Part shown: in pieces, positions 1 to 8,416 of the stretch
How the letters are laid out: each line of letters starts with the position of its first letter
How positions within the stretch are numbered: position 1 is the stretch's first letter
NCBI RefSeq assembly: GCF_016217785.1
Contig: NZ_JACRGA010000009.1
Span: 1 to 64,000, forward strand
Source: Methanobacterium sp.
GTDB taxonomy: Archaea > Methanobacteriota > Methanobacteria > Methanobacteriales > Methanobacteriaceae
Direction: 5' to 3'
DNA: 64,000 bases
Notes under the pieces: generated by a model
Told to the model about the DNA's origin: nothing
Databases searched by the model: none
What the model saw: the letters and a program-made list of their open reading frames with translations, nothing else
Position numbers and translations under genes: made by a program

Positions 1-1
1 A

Positions 2-757
<756 letters not shown>

Positions 758-761
758 ACAC

Positions 762-776
762 ACTTTTTTCTTTTTA
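762..776 (+). terminator. T-rich terminator after mer
   Basis: Two runs of T (TTTTTTCTTTTT) begin a few bases after the mer stop. Oligo-T without a stem is the usual archaeal termination signal. Confidence 0.6.
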
Positions 777-853
777 TTGACAAGGTTTCACTAATTAGAG
801 TCTAATTACTATTTTAAGATCCATTTATCTTCAATATAAAAAGAGGTTTTTAC

Positions 854-970
854 ATGGAAACTTACTATTACTTGTTTTTCATGAGTTTAACAGTAGCTGC
901 CATTGTTGGTGGTTTATTATTCCAAATTTATCGATCAAGTGATTATCATCAGGTATGTGTATTAAAATGA
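854..970 (+). CDS. small membrane peptide, 38 aa
   Basis: A short frame encoding METYYYLFFMSLTVAAIVGG followed by a polar tail ending in HQVCVLK. It is one hydrophobic helix (about residues 5-24) and then a basic, probably cytoplasmic, end (QIYRSSDYHQ). AGAGG at 842-846 lies about 7 bases before the ATG. Nothing is known of its function from the sequence. The reading rests on the RBS and the membrane-helix composition, so a chance frame is not excluded. Confidence 0.45.
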   Translation: METYYYLFFMSLTVAAIVGGLLFQIYRSSDYHQVCVLK

Positions 971-1057
971 GGATTTCCCAACTGGCAGTTTATTATCTAA
1001 ATCTTGAATAAACCAATTTGTTTTTAAAAGCTATATTTAGTATAACATTATAGAACA

Positions 1058-1066
1058 TTTTATATA
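1058..1066 (+). promoter_or_regulatory. TATA box for the RHH gene
   Basis: TTTATATAC, a good match to archaeal box A. It lies about 40 bases before the ATG at 1104, leaving room for a short leader with a GTGAT ribosome binding site. Confidence 0.5.
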
Positions 1067-1103
1067 CTATGAGTTACATATAATTATTAAGTGTGATGTT
1101 CTT

Positions 1104-1250
1104 ATGTCTAAAAAAATTCCCATCGGTTTAAAATTAGATGAAAAACAACTAGAACACCTTAGGGAGTATGCTAAGCGTAAAGGCGGAAGCCCTATTAGTC
1201 ACCATATAAGAATAGCTATTGCTGAATATCTTGAGAAATACGACCAATAA
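1104..1250 (+). CDS. ribbon-helix-helix DNA-binding protein, 48 aa
   Basis: Small protein starting MSKKIPIGLKLDEKQLEHLR and ending AEYLEKYDQ. The layout is that of a CopG/Arc-type ribbon-helix-helix protein: a short beta strand (IPIGLKL), a first helix (DEKQLEHLREYAKRKG), a turn with SPISHH, and a second helix (IRIAIAEYL). Such proteins bind operators as dimers. GTGAT at 1092-1096 serves as ribosome binding site, and a TATA box lies upstream. No partner toxin is adjacent, so this looks like a stand-alone regulator rather than an antitoxin. Target unknown. Confidence 0.7.
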   Translation: MSKKIPIGLKLDEKQLEHLREYAKRKGGSPISHHIRIAIAEYLEKYDQ

Positions 1251-1405
1251 TAGCTTAGCGGATAGATCTATAGAAAATACAAACTATTAATGTGTTTATT
1301 GTCTTTATTTGCATTCTAAGATTTGATTAATTTTATTATTTTATTTAGTATTCCATTTGCATCCAAATTTTTACACATATTTTTAGTTTTAGGGGGTAGT
1401 TTCTT

Positions 1406-3133
1406 GTGTTTAGATCTAAAGAATTTAGAGTTGAAAATGGGGAGAAATACATTGAAACAGACCTTAATGGGATCGAACTTCTGGAATCAGCCCAGCTTAA
1501 TAAAGGAACTGCATTTAACACTGAAGAAAGGGAAAAATTTTCTTTGAAGGGACTTCTACCTCCATCAGTAGAAACCATCGAGGATCAATTGCTAAGAGTT
1601 TACAGACAGTACTCCTTAAACTGTGATCCTTTGCAAAAGAACATATTTCTTAATAACCTGTACAACACCAACGAAACACTCTTTTTCAGGCTCATTTCAG
1701 ACCATGTCAAAGAAATGATGCCTATAATTTACACTCCCACTGCGGGGCTAGCGATCCAGGAGTATAGTAACGAGTTTCGACGACCACGCGGGATTTACAT
1801 TGCTTATCCAGACCTAGATAATGTTAGTGAGATTTTAGACAACCGGATTAACCCGGAAATTGATCTTATAGTTCTGACAGATTCAGAGCAGATACTGGGA
1901 ATAGGTGACCAGGGAGCCAATGGAATCGGAATTTCAGTGGCTAAATTAGTGATTTATACCATTGGTGCTGGTATTAATCCCCGTAGAATGCTCCCCATCA
2001 TGATTGATGTGGGCACCAACAACACTAAACTTCTCAACGACCCCCTGTACATTGGCTGGCGCCATCAAAGGATCAGCAGGAAAGAATACGACCACTTTGT
2101 AAGTAAAGTGATTGAGGTAATTAAGCAAAAGTTTCCAGGTGTGTTCCTGCAGTGGGAGGACTTTGGAAAGGAAAAGGCCAGATGTAACCTAGATCATTAC
2201 CAAAATAAAATTTGCACATTCAATGATGATATACAGGGCACTGGGGCCGTTACAATGGCTGCAATTCTTAATGCATCAAAATTGACCCGGACTAAAATAT
2301 CTGATCATCGAGTGGTGATTTTTGGTGCCGGAACAGCAGGCTGTGGAATTGCTGATGAGATCAGAGACTGGATGATAAAAGACGGACTCACTCCACAGGA
2401 AGCGCGTTCCCGTTTCTGGCTTATGGATAGTGAAGGGCTGATAACAGAAGATAGAACGAACTTAGATTATTCCAAAAACACTTACGCTCGACCTTCTGAT
2501 GAAATAGATCACTGGGACATAGTCAGTATGCATGTAAGCCTTTTAGATGTAGTACGCAACGCAAAGCCCACTATTCTAATTGGAACATCCGCTGTAAAAG
2601 GTGCCTTTTCCAGAGAAGTAGTAAAAACTATGGCTTCGGGTGTGGAGAGGCCAATAATTTTCCCCCTATCCAATCCCATTAGCATGGCTGAGGCCAGTCC
2701 TAAAGATATACTTAACTGGACAGGTGGAATGGCACTGGTTGCCGCCGGAAGTCCCTACGATAATGTTATTATCAATGGGGAAAAAATATCAGTCGCTCAA
2801 TGTAACAATGCTTTCATCTTCCCGGGATTAGGGTTGGGTATAATTTGTTCGGAAGCTGAGAAAGTGACCTCAGGAATGATTGACATTAGTATTGAAGTAT
2901 TAAGTCGTTCTGTTAAGATTGGGGATGATCCCCATGCACGTTTACTTCCGGAAGTTTCTCAGATGCAGCAAGTGAGCAAAAATATAGCAATCGCTGTATC
3001 CAAACAGGCAGTGAAAGAGAAAATTGCAAGAATCGGGCAGGAAGAAGATATTGAGAAACTGGTTAACTCCAACATCTGGAAGCCTGTTTATAGACCCTAC
3101 AAAAGAGTTGATCATCTACAAGTTAATGTATAA
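1406..3133 (+). CDS. maeA: NAD(P)-dependent malic enzyme, long form
   Basis: 575-residue malic enzyme (malate to pyruvate plus CO2, NAD(P)-linked), the same size as E. coli MaeA and eukaryotic enzymes. Motifs in order: YTPTAGLAIQEYS with the catalytic Tyr (about residue 111), LGIGDQGANGIGI, LQWEDFGKEKA with metal ligands, FNDDIQGTGAVT, a Rossmann fold VVIFGAGTAGCGIAD (about 305-320), IGTSAVKGAF and IIFPLSNP. The GTG start at 1406 is preceded by AGGGGG at 1391-1396. It stands alone. The family call is secure; coenzyme choice cannot be read. Physiologically it could link C4 acids to pyruvate in an organism that otherwise makes oxaloacetate by carboxylation. Confidence 0.93.
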   Translation: MFRSKEFRVENGEKYIETDLNGIELLESAQLNKGTAFNTEEREKFSLKGLLPPSVETIEDQLLRVYRQYSLNCDPLQKNIFLNNLYNTNETLFFRLISDHVKEMMPIIYTPTAGLAIQEYSNEFRRPRGIYIAYPDLDNVSEILDNRINPEIDLIVLTDSEQILGIGDQGANGIGISVAKLVIYTIGAGINPRRMLPIMIDVGTNNTKLLNDPLYIGWRHQRISRKEYDHFVSKVIEVIKQKFPGVFLQWEDFGKEKARCNLDHYQNKICTFNDDIQGTGAVTMAAILNASKLTRTKISDHRVVIFGAGTAGCGIADEIRDWMIKDGLTPQEARSRFWLMDSEGLITEDRTNLDYSKNTYARPSDEIDHWDIVSMHVSLLDVVRNAKPTILIGTSAVKGAFSREVVKTMASGVERPIIFPLSNPISMAEASPKDILNWTGGMALVAAGSPYDNVIINGEKISVAQCNNAFIFPGLGLGIICSEAEKVTSGMIDISIEVLSRSVKIGDDPHARLLPEVSQMQQVSKNIAIAVSKQAVKEKIARIGQEEDIEKLVNSNIWKPVYRPYKRVDHLQVNV

Positions 3134-3298
3134 CTTAATCAAACAGGCTATTTAAGAAAACTAGAAAAGAAGAAAATTAATATATTTTGGGAATAAAAAA
3201 GCACCAACAGGATGTGGGATATTTTAACTTGTTTGAAGCAGCAAAATCTGAAAATTTCAATGATGAAAATCAATAAAATAAAAATTGGTTTTAAATAA

Positions 3299-3308
3299 CT
3301 TTATATGC
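3299..3308 (+). promoter_or_regulatory. TATA box for the TRAM gene
   Basis: CTTTATATGC sits about 60 bases before the preferred TTG start, giving a leader of about 30 bases that holds the ribosome binding site. This also argues against a start at 3305, which overlaps the box. Confidence 0.45.
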
Positions 3309-3361
3309 TCTTAAACTCAATAGTAAATTGCCTAATTGGCAAAAAATTGGAAGTGATAAGT

Positions 3362-3583
3362 TTGTTTGGAAGTAGTAACAGTAATGATAGAGGAAATTCG
3401 TCTCCTATTACAGAAGGCGGAGAATACGATGTGAAGATTGAAGATACAGGTAGGGACGGAGACGGAATTGCCCGTATTGAAGGATTTGTAGTTTTTGTTT
3501 CAGGCGCCAAAGTCGGCGAAGAAGTTAAAATTCGAGTTAATTCTACCAGAAGAAATTTCGCTTTTGCTGAAGTAGTAGAATAA
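3362..3583 (+). CDS. TRAM-domain RNA-binding protein, 73 aa
   Basis: A single TRAM beta-barrel (residues about 15-73): EGGEYDVKIEDTGRDGDGIA then GFVVFVSGAKVGEEVKIRV. Stand-alone TRAM proteins of methanogens bind RNA and are proposed RNA chaperones, some cold-induced. The frame is open further upstream, but TTG at 3362 is chosen: GGAAGTGAT lies directly before it (3349-3357) and the translated sequence then begins with the short flexible tail usual for these proteins. The upstream extension to 3305 would run through the TATA box. The family is secure, the start likely. Confidence 0.88.
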   Translation: MFGSSNSNDRGNSSPITEGGEYDVKIEDTGRDGDGIARIEGFVVFVSGAKVGEEVKIRVNSTRRNFAFAEVVE

Positions 3584-3968
3584 ATATTATTTGATAAAAT
3601 AAAGGGATATTATTAACCAATTGGTTAAAACATCCAATTTATCTTTTAATCTTTTATAACTTTAGAGTTTATACCTCCCAATTTCACATACATCCTGCAT
3701 AATAAAATTAAATCAATTTAAAAATTAATTATCTCTTTTTTATTATTACCACTTTAACTAAAGAAATTATTACCAATAACTAAATAATTTACCCATAACT
3801 AAACAATTATTTTTATTGTACTCATTTTTCTAATTCAATTCATTAAAAATCCAAAGTTATGATTATGGGCATGGATATAGAATATAAACACAGATTTAAA
3901 AATTCAAGAATTTATTTTAACACGCATCATCTTTTTTTTTTAATCGAGTTTATGGAAATGTTGGTAAC
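3584..3968. other. A+T-rich spacer, no gene seen
   Basis: 385 bases of strongly A+T-rich sequence with several T runs (for example at 3930-3941) and short ATTA/TAAT repeats. No coherent reading frame, hairpin or RNA gene was recognised. It probably holds the terminator of the TRAM gene and the promoter of the next. Confidence 0.5.
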
Positions 3969-4283
3969 ATGAGTAAAATCGACTTTTCAATGGAAAACAT
4001 TAACCATTGTCTTTGTAGTAAGTGTGCTGTACAAATAGAAAGTCAATGTGTTAAAGATAAACAAAAGATCATGTTGTTGATAACCCAACAAGATCTGGAC
4101 AGTCCCATGCGGATGGATGCTGAACGTGTTCCAGGAGTTTATTGTACTACTGGAAAAGCTATTTGTAAAGATATTGACACTAAAAAGGTCTGTAAATGTA
4201 ATGAATGTTATATTTGGAAAGAATATGGATTAAAAGACTCTTCTCCCGGACGGTATTTTTGCAAAGATGGTGAAGCAATATAA
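3969..4283 (+). CDS. DUF2769-type cysteine-rich protein
   Basis: 104-residue cytoplasmic protein with ten cysteines arranged in pairs: CLCSKC near the N terminus, VYCTTGKAICKD in the middle and CKCNECYIWKEYGL followed by YFCKDGEA at the C terminus. The last pattern is that of DUF2769, a family common in methanogens and thought to bind metal, but with no known function. No operon partner; the next gene starts 70 bases downstream with its own strong ribosome binding site. Confidence 0.75.
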   Translation: MSKIDFSMENINHCLCSKCAVQIESQCVKDKQKIMLLITQQDLDSPMRMDAERVPGVYCTTGKAICKDIDTKKVCKCNECYIWKEYGLKDSSPGRYFCKDGEAI

Positions 4284-4352
4284 ATCATTTAATATAATCT
4301 ATATATTCCATGATTGAAATAAACAAATGAAGAATTGATAGGAGGGAGTTAC

Positions 4353-4889
4353 ATGACCACTTATGTGGCTTTACTCCGTGGGATTACCCCTTCAAATCCC
4401 AATATGCGTAATGAAATGTTGCGAGGTGTCTTTGAAGATATTGGGTTTGAAAATGTGCAATCGGTAATTTCCAGCGGTAACATCCTGTTTGAAACTGGAT
4501 CCCGAAACTTGGAGGAACTGGAATCCACTATCGAAAAAGCACTTCTAAAACAACTGGATTTTAAAAGTACTACCATTGTTTACAGCAAAGACGAACTGCA
4601 GTCTTTTATTAATGAAAAGCCTTTTAAAAATCTGAAAGACACACCCCAAAGTAAATTGAATGTTACTTTCCTAAAAAACAAACCGAATACTGATGTTGAA
4701 TTTCCTTATCAATCAGAAAATAAAGGATTTACCGTAGTAGGGATCTATAACCGTGCTATCTGCAGCGTAGTTGATTTATCAAAGGGAAAAACACCTGATC
4801 TAATGCGCTGGATGGAAAAAGAATTTGGAAAGAATTTAACCACCAGAACATGGAAAACAGTGGATAGAATCATGAAACGTCTAGATTGA
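4353..4889 (+). CDS. DUF1697 family protein
   Basis: 178-residue soluble protein of the DUF1697 family. The N terminus TTYVALLRGI and the phrase VISSGNILFETGS are diagnostic, and the C-terminal TRTWKTVDRIMKRL matches the family end. The ATG at 4353 follows a strong GGAGGGAG (4341-4348); the in-frame upstream codon at 4335 lies before that site and is rejected. Function is unknown in all organisms. The gene ends before a T7 tract (4903-4909). Confidence 0.85.
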   Translation: MTTYVALLRGITPSNPNMRNEMLRGVFEDIGFENVQSVISSGNILFETGSRNLEELESTIEKALLKQLDFKSTTIVYSKDELQSFINEKPFKNLKDTPQSKLNVTFLKNKPNTDVEFPYQSENKGFTVVGIYNRAICSVVDLSKGKTPDLMRWMEKEFGKNLTTRTWKTVDRIMKRLD

Positions 4890-5153
4890 CTCTAGTTATA
4901 ACTCTTTTTTTATAGGCAGATTATAGGGGATTAAGATAATCATATTCCTGGCGTAAACTCCTTAAAATAATAATTGTTCCATTTAAGTATTTGAGGAAAC
5001 TTATACTCCTTTAAGGTAACTTCCTATTCTCTGGTCTAATAATGGTATTTGCGTTTCTAGTAACATGCCCCAGAAATTTTGAAGAGATTATAATTATCAA
5101 CAAAAGCATAAATAAGATCTTGAATAATATATAAAGAAAATTGGAGCTTTCAA

Positions 5154-6491
5154 ATGAATTTTATCAGAATATTAAAAGAAGGAGAAGGAACCACAGTAGA
5201 ATTTAATGAATCTATGGGTGAAAATGGATTCAAAACTGTATCAGCATTTTCCAACACTCAGGGTGGTACCTTGTTCTGTGGGGTCTCCAATACTCGCGAT
5301 ATCGTCGGTTTCAATAGTAGTGAGGAACCAGTCCACACCATCACCAATAAAATAATTAATAAAATGGGGATTAACCCGTCTATTTCCTGCTTTGACTGGG
5401 ATGGGAAGAAGATTTTAAGGATAGATGTTGAAAAAAGCCCCAATCCAATTTCATACAATGGAAAATATTATAAAAAAGTAGGAAGCACAACTACCGTAAT
5501 ATTAGGGGATGAACTACGGGATTTCTTTTTAAAGGGAAGTAACTGGGATGGCCTGGTCAATGATTACAGTCTGGAGGAAATAGATGAGGAATCTCTTAGG
5601 AAATTCACTCAAAGAGCTGTAAAAAAAGGCAGACTGGTTGCAGATGATACGGATGACATATCGGAAATACTCCTTAAACTGAACCTTTTAGTTGATGGCA
5701 AGCTCACCAATGCTGCTATTATTTTATTTGGTCGGGATCCTCAGAAGTATTTCACCAATGCCTTAGTTAGGGTGTTAAGATTCAAAGACGAAGTCAGTGT
5801 TTCTGATAGGCGAGTTACCGGTAACCTGTTCCAACAAGTTGAAGAAGCTGGTGAAGCTATAAAAAATTCTATAAATGTGAAATTTGAAATAAAAGGTAAA
5901 TTAACCCGGGATGAAGTATGGGATTATCCTCTTAAAGCCATACGTGAAGCTCTTATAAACTCCATTGTCCACAGGGATTATTTCAAATACGGAATTCAGA
6001 CTCAGATTAAGATATTTGACGATAAGATATGGTTCTTTAACCCTGGCGAACTCTTCGGGGGAATGACCATTCAAAAACTCAAACAATTACATCCTTCATC
6101 AACCCGAAATCCACTAATTGCAGAAATGTTTTTCAAGGCTGGTTTGGTTGAAGTCCATGGATCAGGCATACACCAGATAATGAAATCTTTAAAAAATGCA
6201 GGACTCCCTGAACCTGAATTCAAAGAAGAGTTCGCTGGATTTTCAGTTTACATGATGAAAAACGTATATGATAAGGAATATCTGAAAGTTTTAGGTCTTA
6301 ATCGTAGCCAAATCCAGGCAGTATCATTTATGCAGGAACATGGTTCTTTAACCATGTCTGATTTCATGCGTATTTCTTCAGGGATAAATGAACGCACACT
6401 TCGGCGATATTTGGCAGATTTAGTTGATAAAAAACTTATCATAGCAATCGGAGAGAAAAAAGGAAGAAGATATAAACTTTCAGGGTATTAA
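5154..6491 (+). CDS. AlbA_2/RecG-like ATP-binding transcriptional regulator
   Basis: 445 residues. Residues 1-125 form an AlbA_2 (Schlafen-type, DUF4325-like) domain: EGEGTTVEFNES, then SAFSNTQGGTLFCGVSNT. The centre (about 255-360) reads as a HATPase_c_4 domain with AIREALINSIVHRDY and RNPLIAEMFFKAGLVEVHGSG, and a winged helix closes the protein (QIQAVSFMQEHGSLTMSDFM). Proteins with this layout are called RecG-like but lack helicase motifs; they are putative DNA- or RNA-binding regulators. GGAG at 5143-5146 precedes the ATG. The tandem repeats just downstream may be its targets, which is inference only. Confidence 0.82.
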   Translation: MNFIRILKEGEGTTVEFNESMGENGFKTVSAFSNTQGGTLFCGVSNTRDIVGFNSSEEPVHTITNKIINKMGINPSISCFDWDGKKILRIDVEKSPNPISYNGKYYKKVGSTTTVILGDELRDFFLKGSNWDGLVNDYSLEEIDEESLRKFTQRAVKKGRLVADDTDDISEILLKLNLLVDGKLTNAAIILFGRDPQKYFTNALVRVLRFKDEVSVSDRRVTGNLFQQVEEAGEAIKNSINVKFEIKGKLTRDEVWDYPLKAIREALINSIVHRDYFKYGIQTQIKIFDDKIWFFNPGELFGGMTIQKLKQLHPSSTRNPLIAEMFFKAGLVEVHGSGIHQIMKSLKNAGLPEPEFKEEFAGFSVYMMKNVYDKEYLKVLGLNRSQIQAVSFMQEHGSLTMSDFMRISSGINERTLRRYLADLVDKKLIIAIGEKKGRRYKLSGY

Positions 6492-6506
6492 AACATAAAC
6501 TGATAA

Positions 6507-6533
6507 CGGACATATAACGGACATATCGGACAT
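6507..6533. repeat. three direct copies of CGGACAT(AT)
   Basis: CGGACATAT occurs at 6507-6515 and 6518-6526, and CGGACATTA at 6527-6535, directly after the regulator stop codon. Spacing of 9-11 bases would place the copies on one DNA face. Possible operator; function not shown. Confidence 0.55.
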
Positions 6534-6574
6534 TATTAAAAGAAACGTTCTAAAACATCAGTATCAATACTACT

Positions 6575-6626
6575 ATTTTGTTATGAATTCTAAAGAATCA
6601 ATTTTGTAATGAATTCTAAAGAATCA
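6575..6626. repeat. 26-bp tandem repeat, two copies
   Basis: Two copies in tandem (6575-6600 and 6601-6626) differing at one base. Each contains GAATTCTAAAGAATC, itself an imperfect palindrome, so the pair offers four half-sites. It could bind a regulator or be a relic of slippage. Confidence 0.7.
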
Positions 6627-6645
6627 AACAATGAGTATGAATGTG

Positions 6646-6700
6646 GGATACACTGGATAGGAATATCTTTGAGGTAGACATGAAGTACACCAGTGTATCC
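6646..6700. repeat. 11-bp inverted repeat GGATACACTGG / CCAGTGTATCC
   Basis: Perfect arms at 6646-6656 and 6690-6700 separated by 33 bases. No T tract follows, so it does not look like a terminator. It lies between the chromosomal regulator and the putative island end. Confidence 0.65.
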
Positions 6701-7055
6701 TATCTTAATATTCATCCCTTTCTATTATATAATGTTGGTATCTTTGGTATCACAGGATTCTAAATATCTATATAAAATGCATGTCTGTTAGCCCAACTCT
6801 TTTGCAACCAATCTATAAAATTCACTGTACAAATTTGTGGTGTGATAACTCCACAGACAAGTAACATATTAGTGGAATTGTGGAGAATGGCCACCTGTTT
6901 ATGGACACAAAATGATACTCCCAACTAACCGAAAATAAAAAATTGAGAAAACTGTGTAAATGATCCACAACATATAGCCTCAACAACCTAAATAAGGTAA
7001 TTTCAATGATTTTTGTTTTAGTAGTATACAAAATAGGATTATTAACTAATAGTAT

Positions 7056-7084
7056 AAAGTTTAATAAATTTACTTCGTTAAACC
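7056..7084. repeat. left arm of 29-bp inverted repeat around the HNH gene
   Basis: Matches the reverse complement of 8058-8086 at 28 of 29 positions (the single difference is T at 7078). It contains ACTTCGTTA and overlaps the candidate attachment core. No target duplication is visible outside the arms. Confidence 0.85.
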
Positions 7085-7092
7085 CTGATATA
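7079..7092. other. candidate attachment site, left (attL)
   Basis: TAAACCCTGATATA here matches TATACCCTGATATA at 28430-28443 at 13 of 14 positions, in the same orientation. The partner lies about 55 bases outside the integrase gene. Direct repeats bounding a segment with an integrase at one end are the expected footprint of site-specific integration. Length is modest, so this is a candidate. Confidence 0.45.
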
Positions 7093-7130
7093 TTTAGCCA
7101 TAAGTTCGATATATAGGATAGCTAGAAATC

Positions 7131-7934
7131 CTAATATAATCTAATCTTAATGTCATTTCCCACCATAAATTTTCCAGCAATTGTTGCTTTACGATGCTTA
7201 AATTTTTTAGGAGTAAATATCAGTTCACCACCTAACATTTTCCCGAAAATTTCTACTACTGTTATTGGGAATATAACCCTATTATCCCAACAGTTATTAT
7301 GTACATCTACATGAGGAAATTTTCTTTTTAATTCTTGTTTGTTTTTAAATTCTCGAAATTGTATTTTAAGATTATCTCCATTTTTATATTTTATATTTAA
7401 TAGTTTTCCTGATGGAGGAGACTCAATATCCACAGGAGGATAATTATTCGTACACCAATAATTATCTTTAACTATTACTTGTGGTTCACCTGATTCTTTA
7501 AGCATTGAAACATTAAGAAGCATATATCCATTTTCATCACGATTGTACCAAATAAGGGGTCTTCCATTAAATTTAAAAAGAATATTTTGATCATAAAATA
7601 CTAAACCACCAACAACTGCCAAAATATGATTTCTCATCCAATCGAATCGGCCAATAATTTTTTTATTTTGCATAGTTCCTAATAATTTTAATTTTCTAAG
7701 CTGTTTTTTTGTATATGCTCCATTGTCTGCCTTATTATGATGTTCAGCACATAATGCAATCATTCCTTCTGGATTATGGTGATGTCTTTCACTCCAAGGT
7801 GGATCAAAGTGATGCCAGGATAAATATGGATTTCCACAATCTTTTATTGGGCAACCAAATCCTACTTCTTTTCTTAATTGGCGACGAACAGAAGCAGGGG
7901 GATTTCTATTGAGTTCACCATTTTTTTCTTTCAT
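7131..7934 (-). CDS. HNH endonuclease family protein
   Basis: 267 residues. The N-terminal third carries an HNH/zinc finger: CPIKDC (about 29-34), SWHHFD, then HHHNPEGMIALCAEHHNKAD, giving two Cys pairs or Cys/His ligands and the catalytic His-Asn-His pattern. The C-terminal two thirds (beta-rich, many aromatic residues) is not recognised and may be a target-recognition domain. No methylase is adjacent, so it is either a stand-alone defence nuclease or a mobility/homing-type enzyme. It sits alone between 29-bp inverted repeats at the left end of the island. Unlike its neighbours it has no operon partner. Confidence 0.75.
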   Translation of the reverse strand: MKEKNGELNRNPPASVRRQLRKEVGFGCPIKDCGNPYLSWHHFDPPWSERHHHNPEGMIALCAEHHNKADNGAYTKKQLRKLKLLGTMQNKKIIGRFDWMRNHILAVVGGLVFYDQNILFKFNGRPLIWYNRDENGYMLLNVSMLKESGEPQVIVKDNYWCTNNYPPVDIESPPSGKLLNIKYKNGDNLKIQFREFKNKQELKRKFPHVDVHNNCWDNRVIFPITVVEIFGKMLGGELIFTPKKFKHRKATIAGKFMVGNDIKIRLY

Positions 7935-8057
7935 AATATATCATTATATATTTATTATCAATAAAATTATTTGTAGGATTAAAGTGAACTTCGTAATAGA
8001 CAGGTATAGTCAAGGGATCGTTTTTATGTCAAATTTTTGTCTACTTCGTAATATAAC
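7935..8057. other. leader of the HNH gene with ACTTCGTAATA motifs
   Basis: Holds ACTTCGTAATA at 7988-7998 and again at 8043-8053, plus a TACTTCG/CGAAGTA dyad spanning 8042-8071. The same ACTTCGTWA core occurs at the left island end and, inverted, at the right end. Probable recombinase or regulator sites; no gene is seen. Confidence 0.5.
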
Positions 8058-8086
8058 GGTTTAGCGAAGTAAATTTATTAAACTTT
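8058..8086. repeat. right arm of 29-bp inverted repeat around the HNH gene
   Basis: Reverse complement of 7056-7084 with one mismatch. Together the arms bound a 1031-bp unit that contains only the HNH gene. Confidence 0.85.
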
Positions 8087-8307
8087 TTATCTTTTTTAAT
8101 AACAACATTTCTGTGTATCACTATAACAAAACCATGACAAATTAGCGTATTTCAATGGATTAGGGTATATGTGACGATCCTTTTGTACTGGTTTTGTAAA
8201 TTTAGGTTTATTAATCCCATATATTAGGGCCCTGTTGCTGCAAATATATGACTAGATGCATTCTTTAAGTTCAATGATAGTTTTTTGTAATTGTTTGTTT
8301 CGTTTAA

Positions 8308-8409
8308 TTAGTTGATGAGTTCGATGAATGTTTAAAGAAAAATGGGTTTACATCTAGAAGTAAAGGAATGTATGAAACTATGAATGAATATATTGAGCGA
8401 CATAAGTAG
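8308..8409 (+). pseudogene. remnant of a ribbon-helix-helix protein
   Basis: An open segment without start codon reads LVDEFDECLKKNGFTSRSKG followed by MYETMNEYIERHK and a stop. This is the familiar NikR/CopG-type helix-turn-helix region (LxxEFDExLKxxGFxSRSxA) but preceded by an in-frame TAA, so the N-terminal strand is lost. It ends seven bases before the convergent REase-TPR-PIN gene. It is probably debris of a regulator that once stood at the end of the defence operon. Confidence 0.55.
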
Positions 8410-8416
8410 CTTTGAT

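Noticed and set aside
6822..7031. 69-codon minus-strand frame in the repeat zone
   Set aside because: No ribosome binding site and no recognisable content; overlaps A+T-rich spacer.
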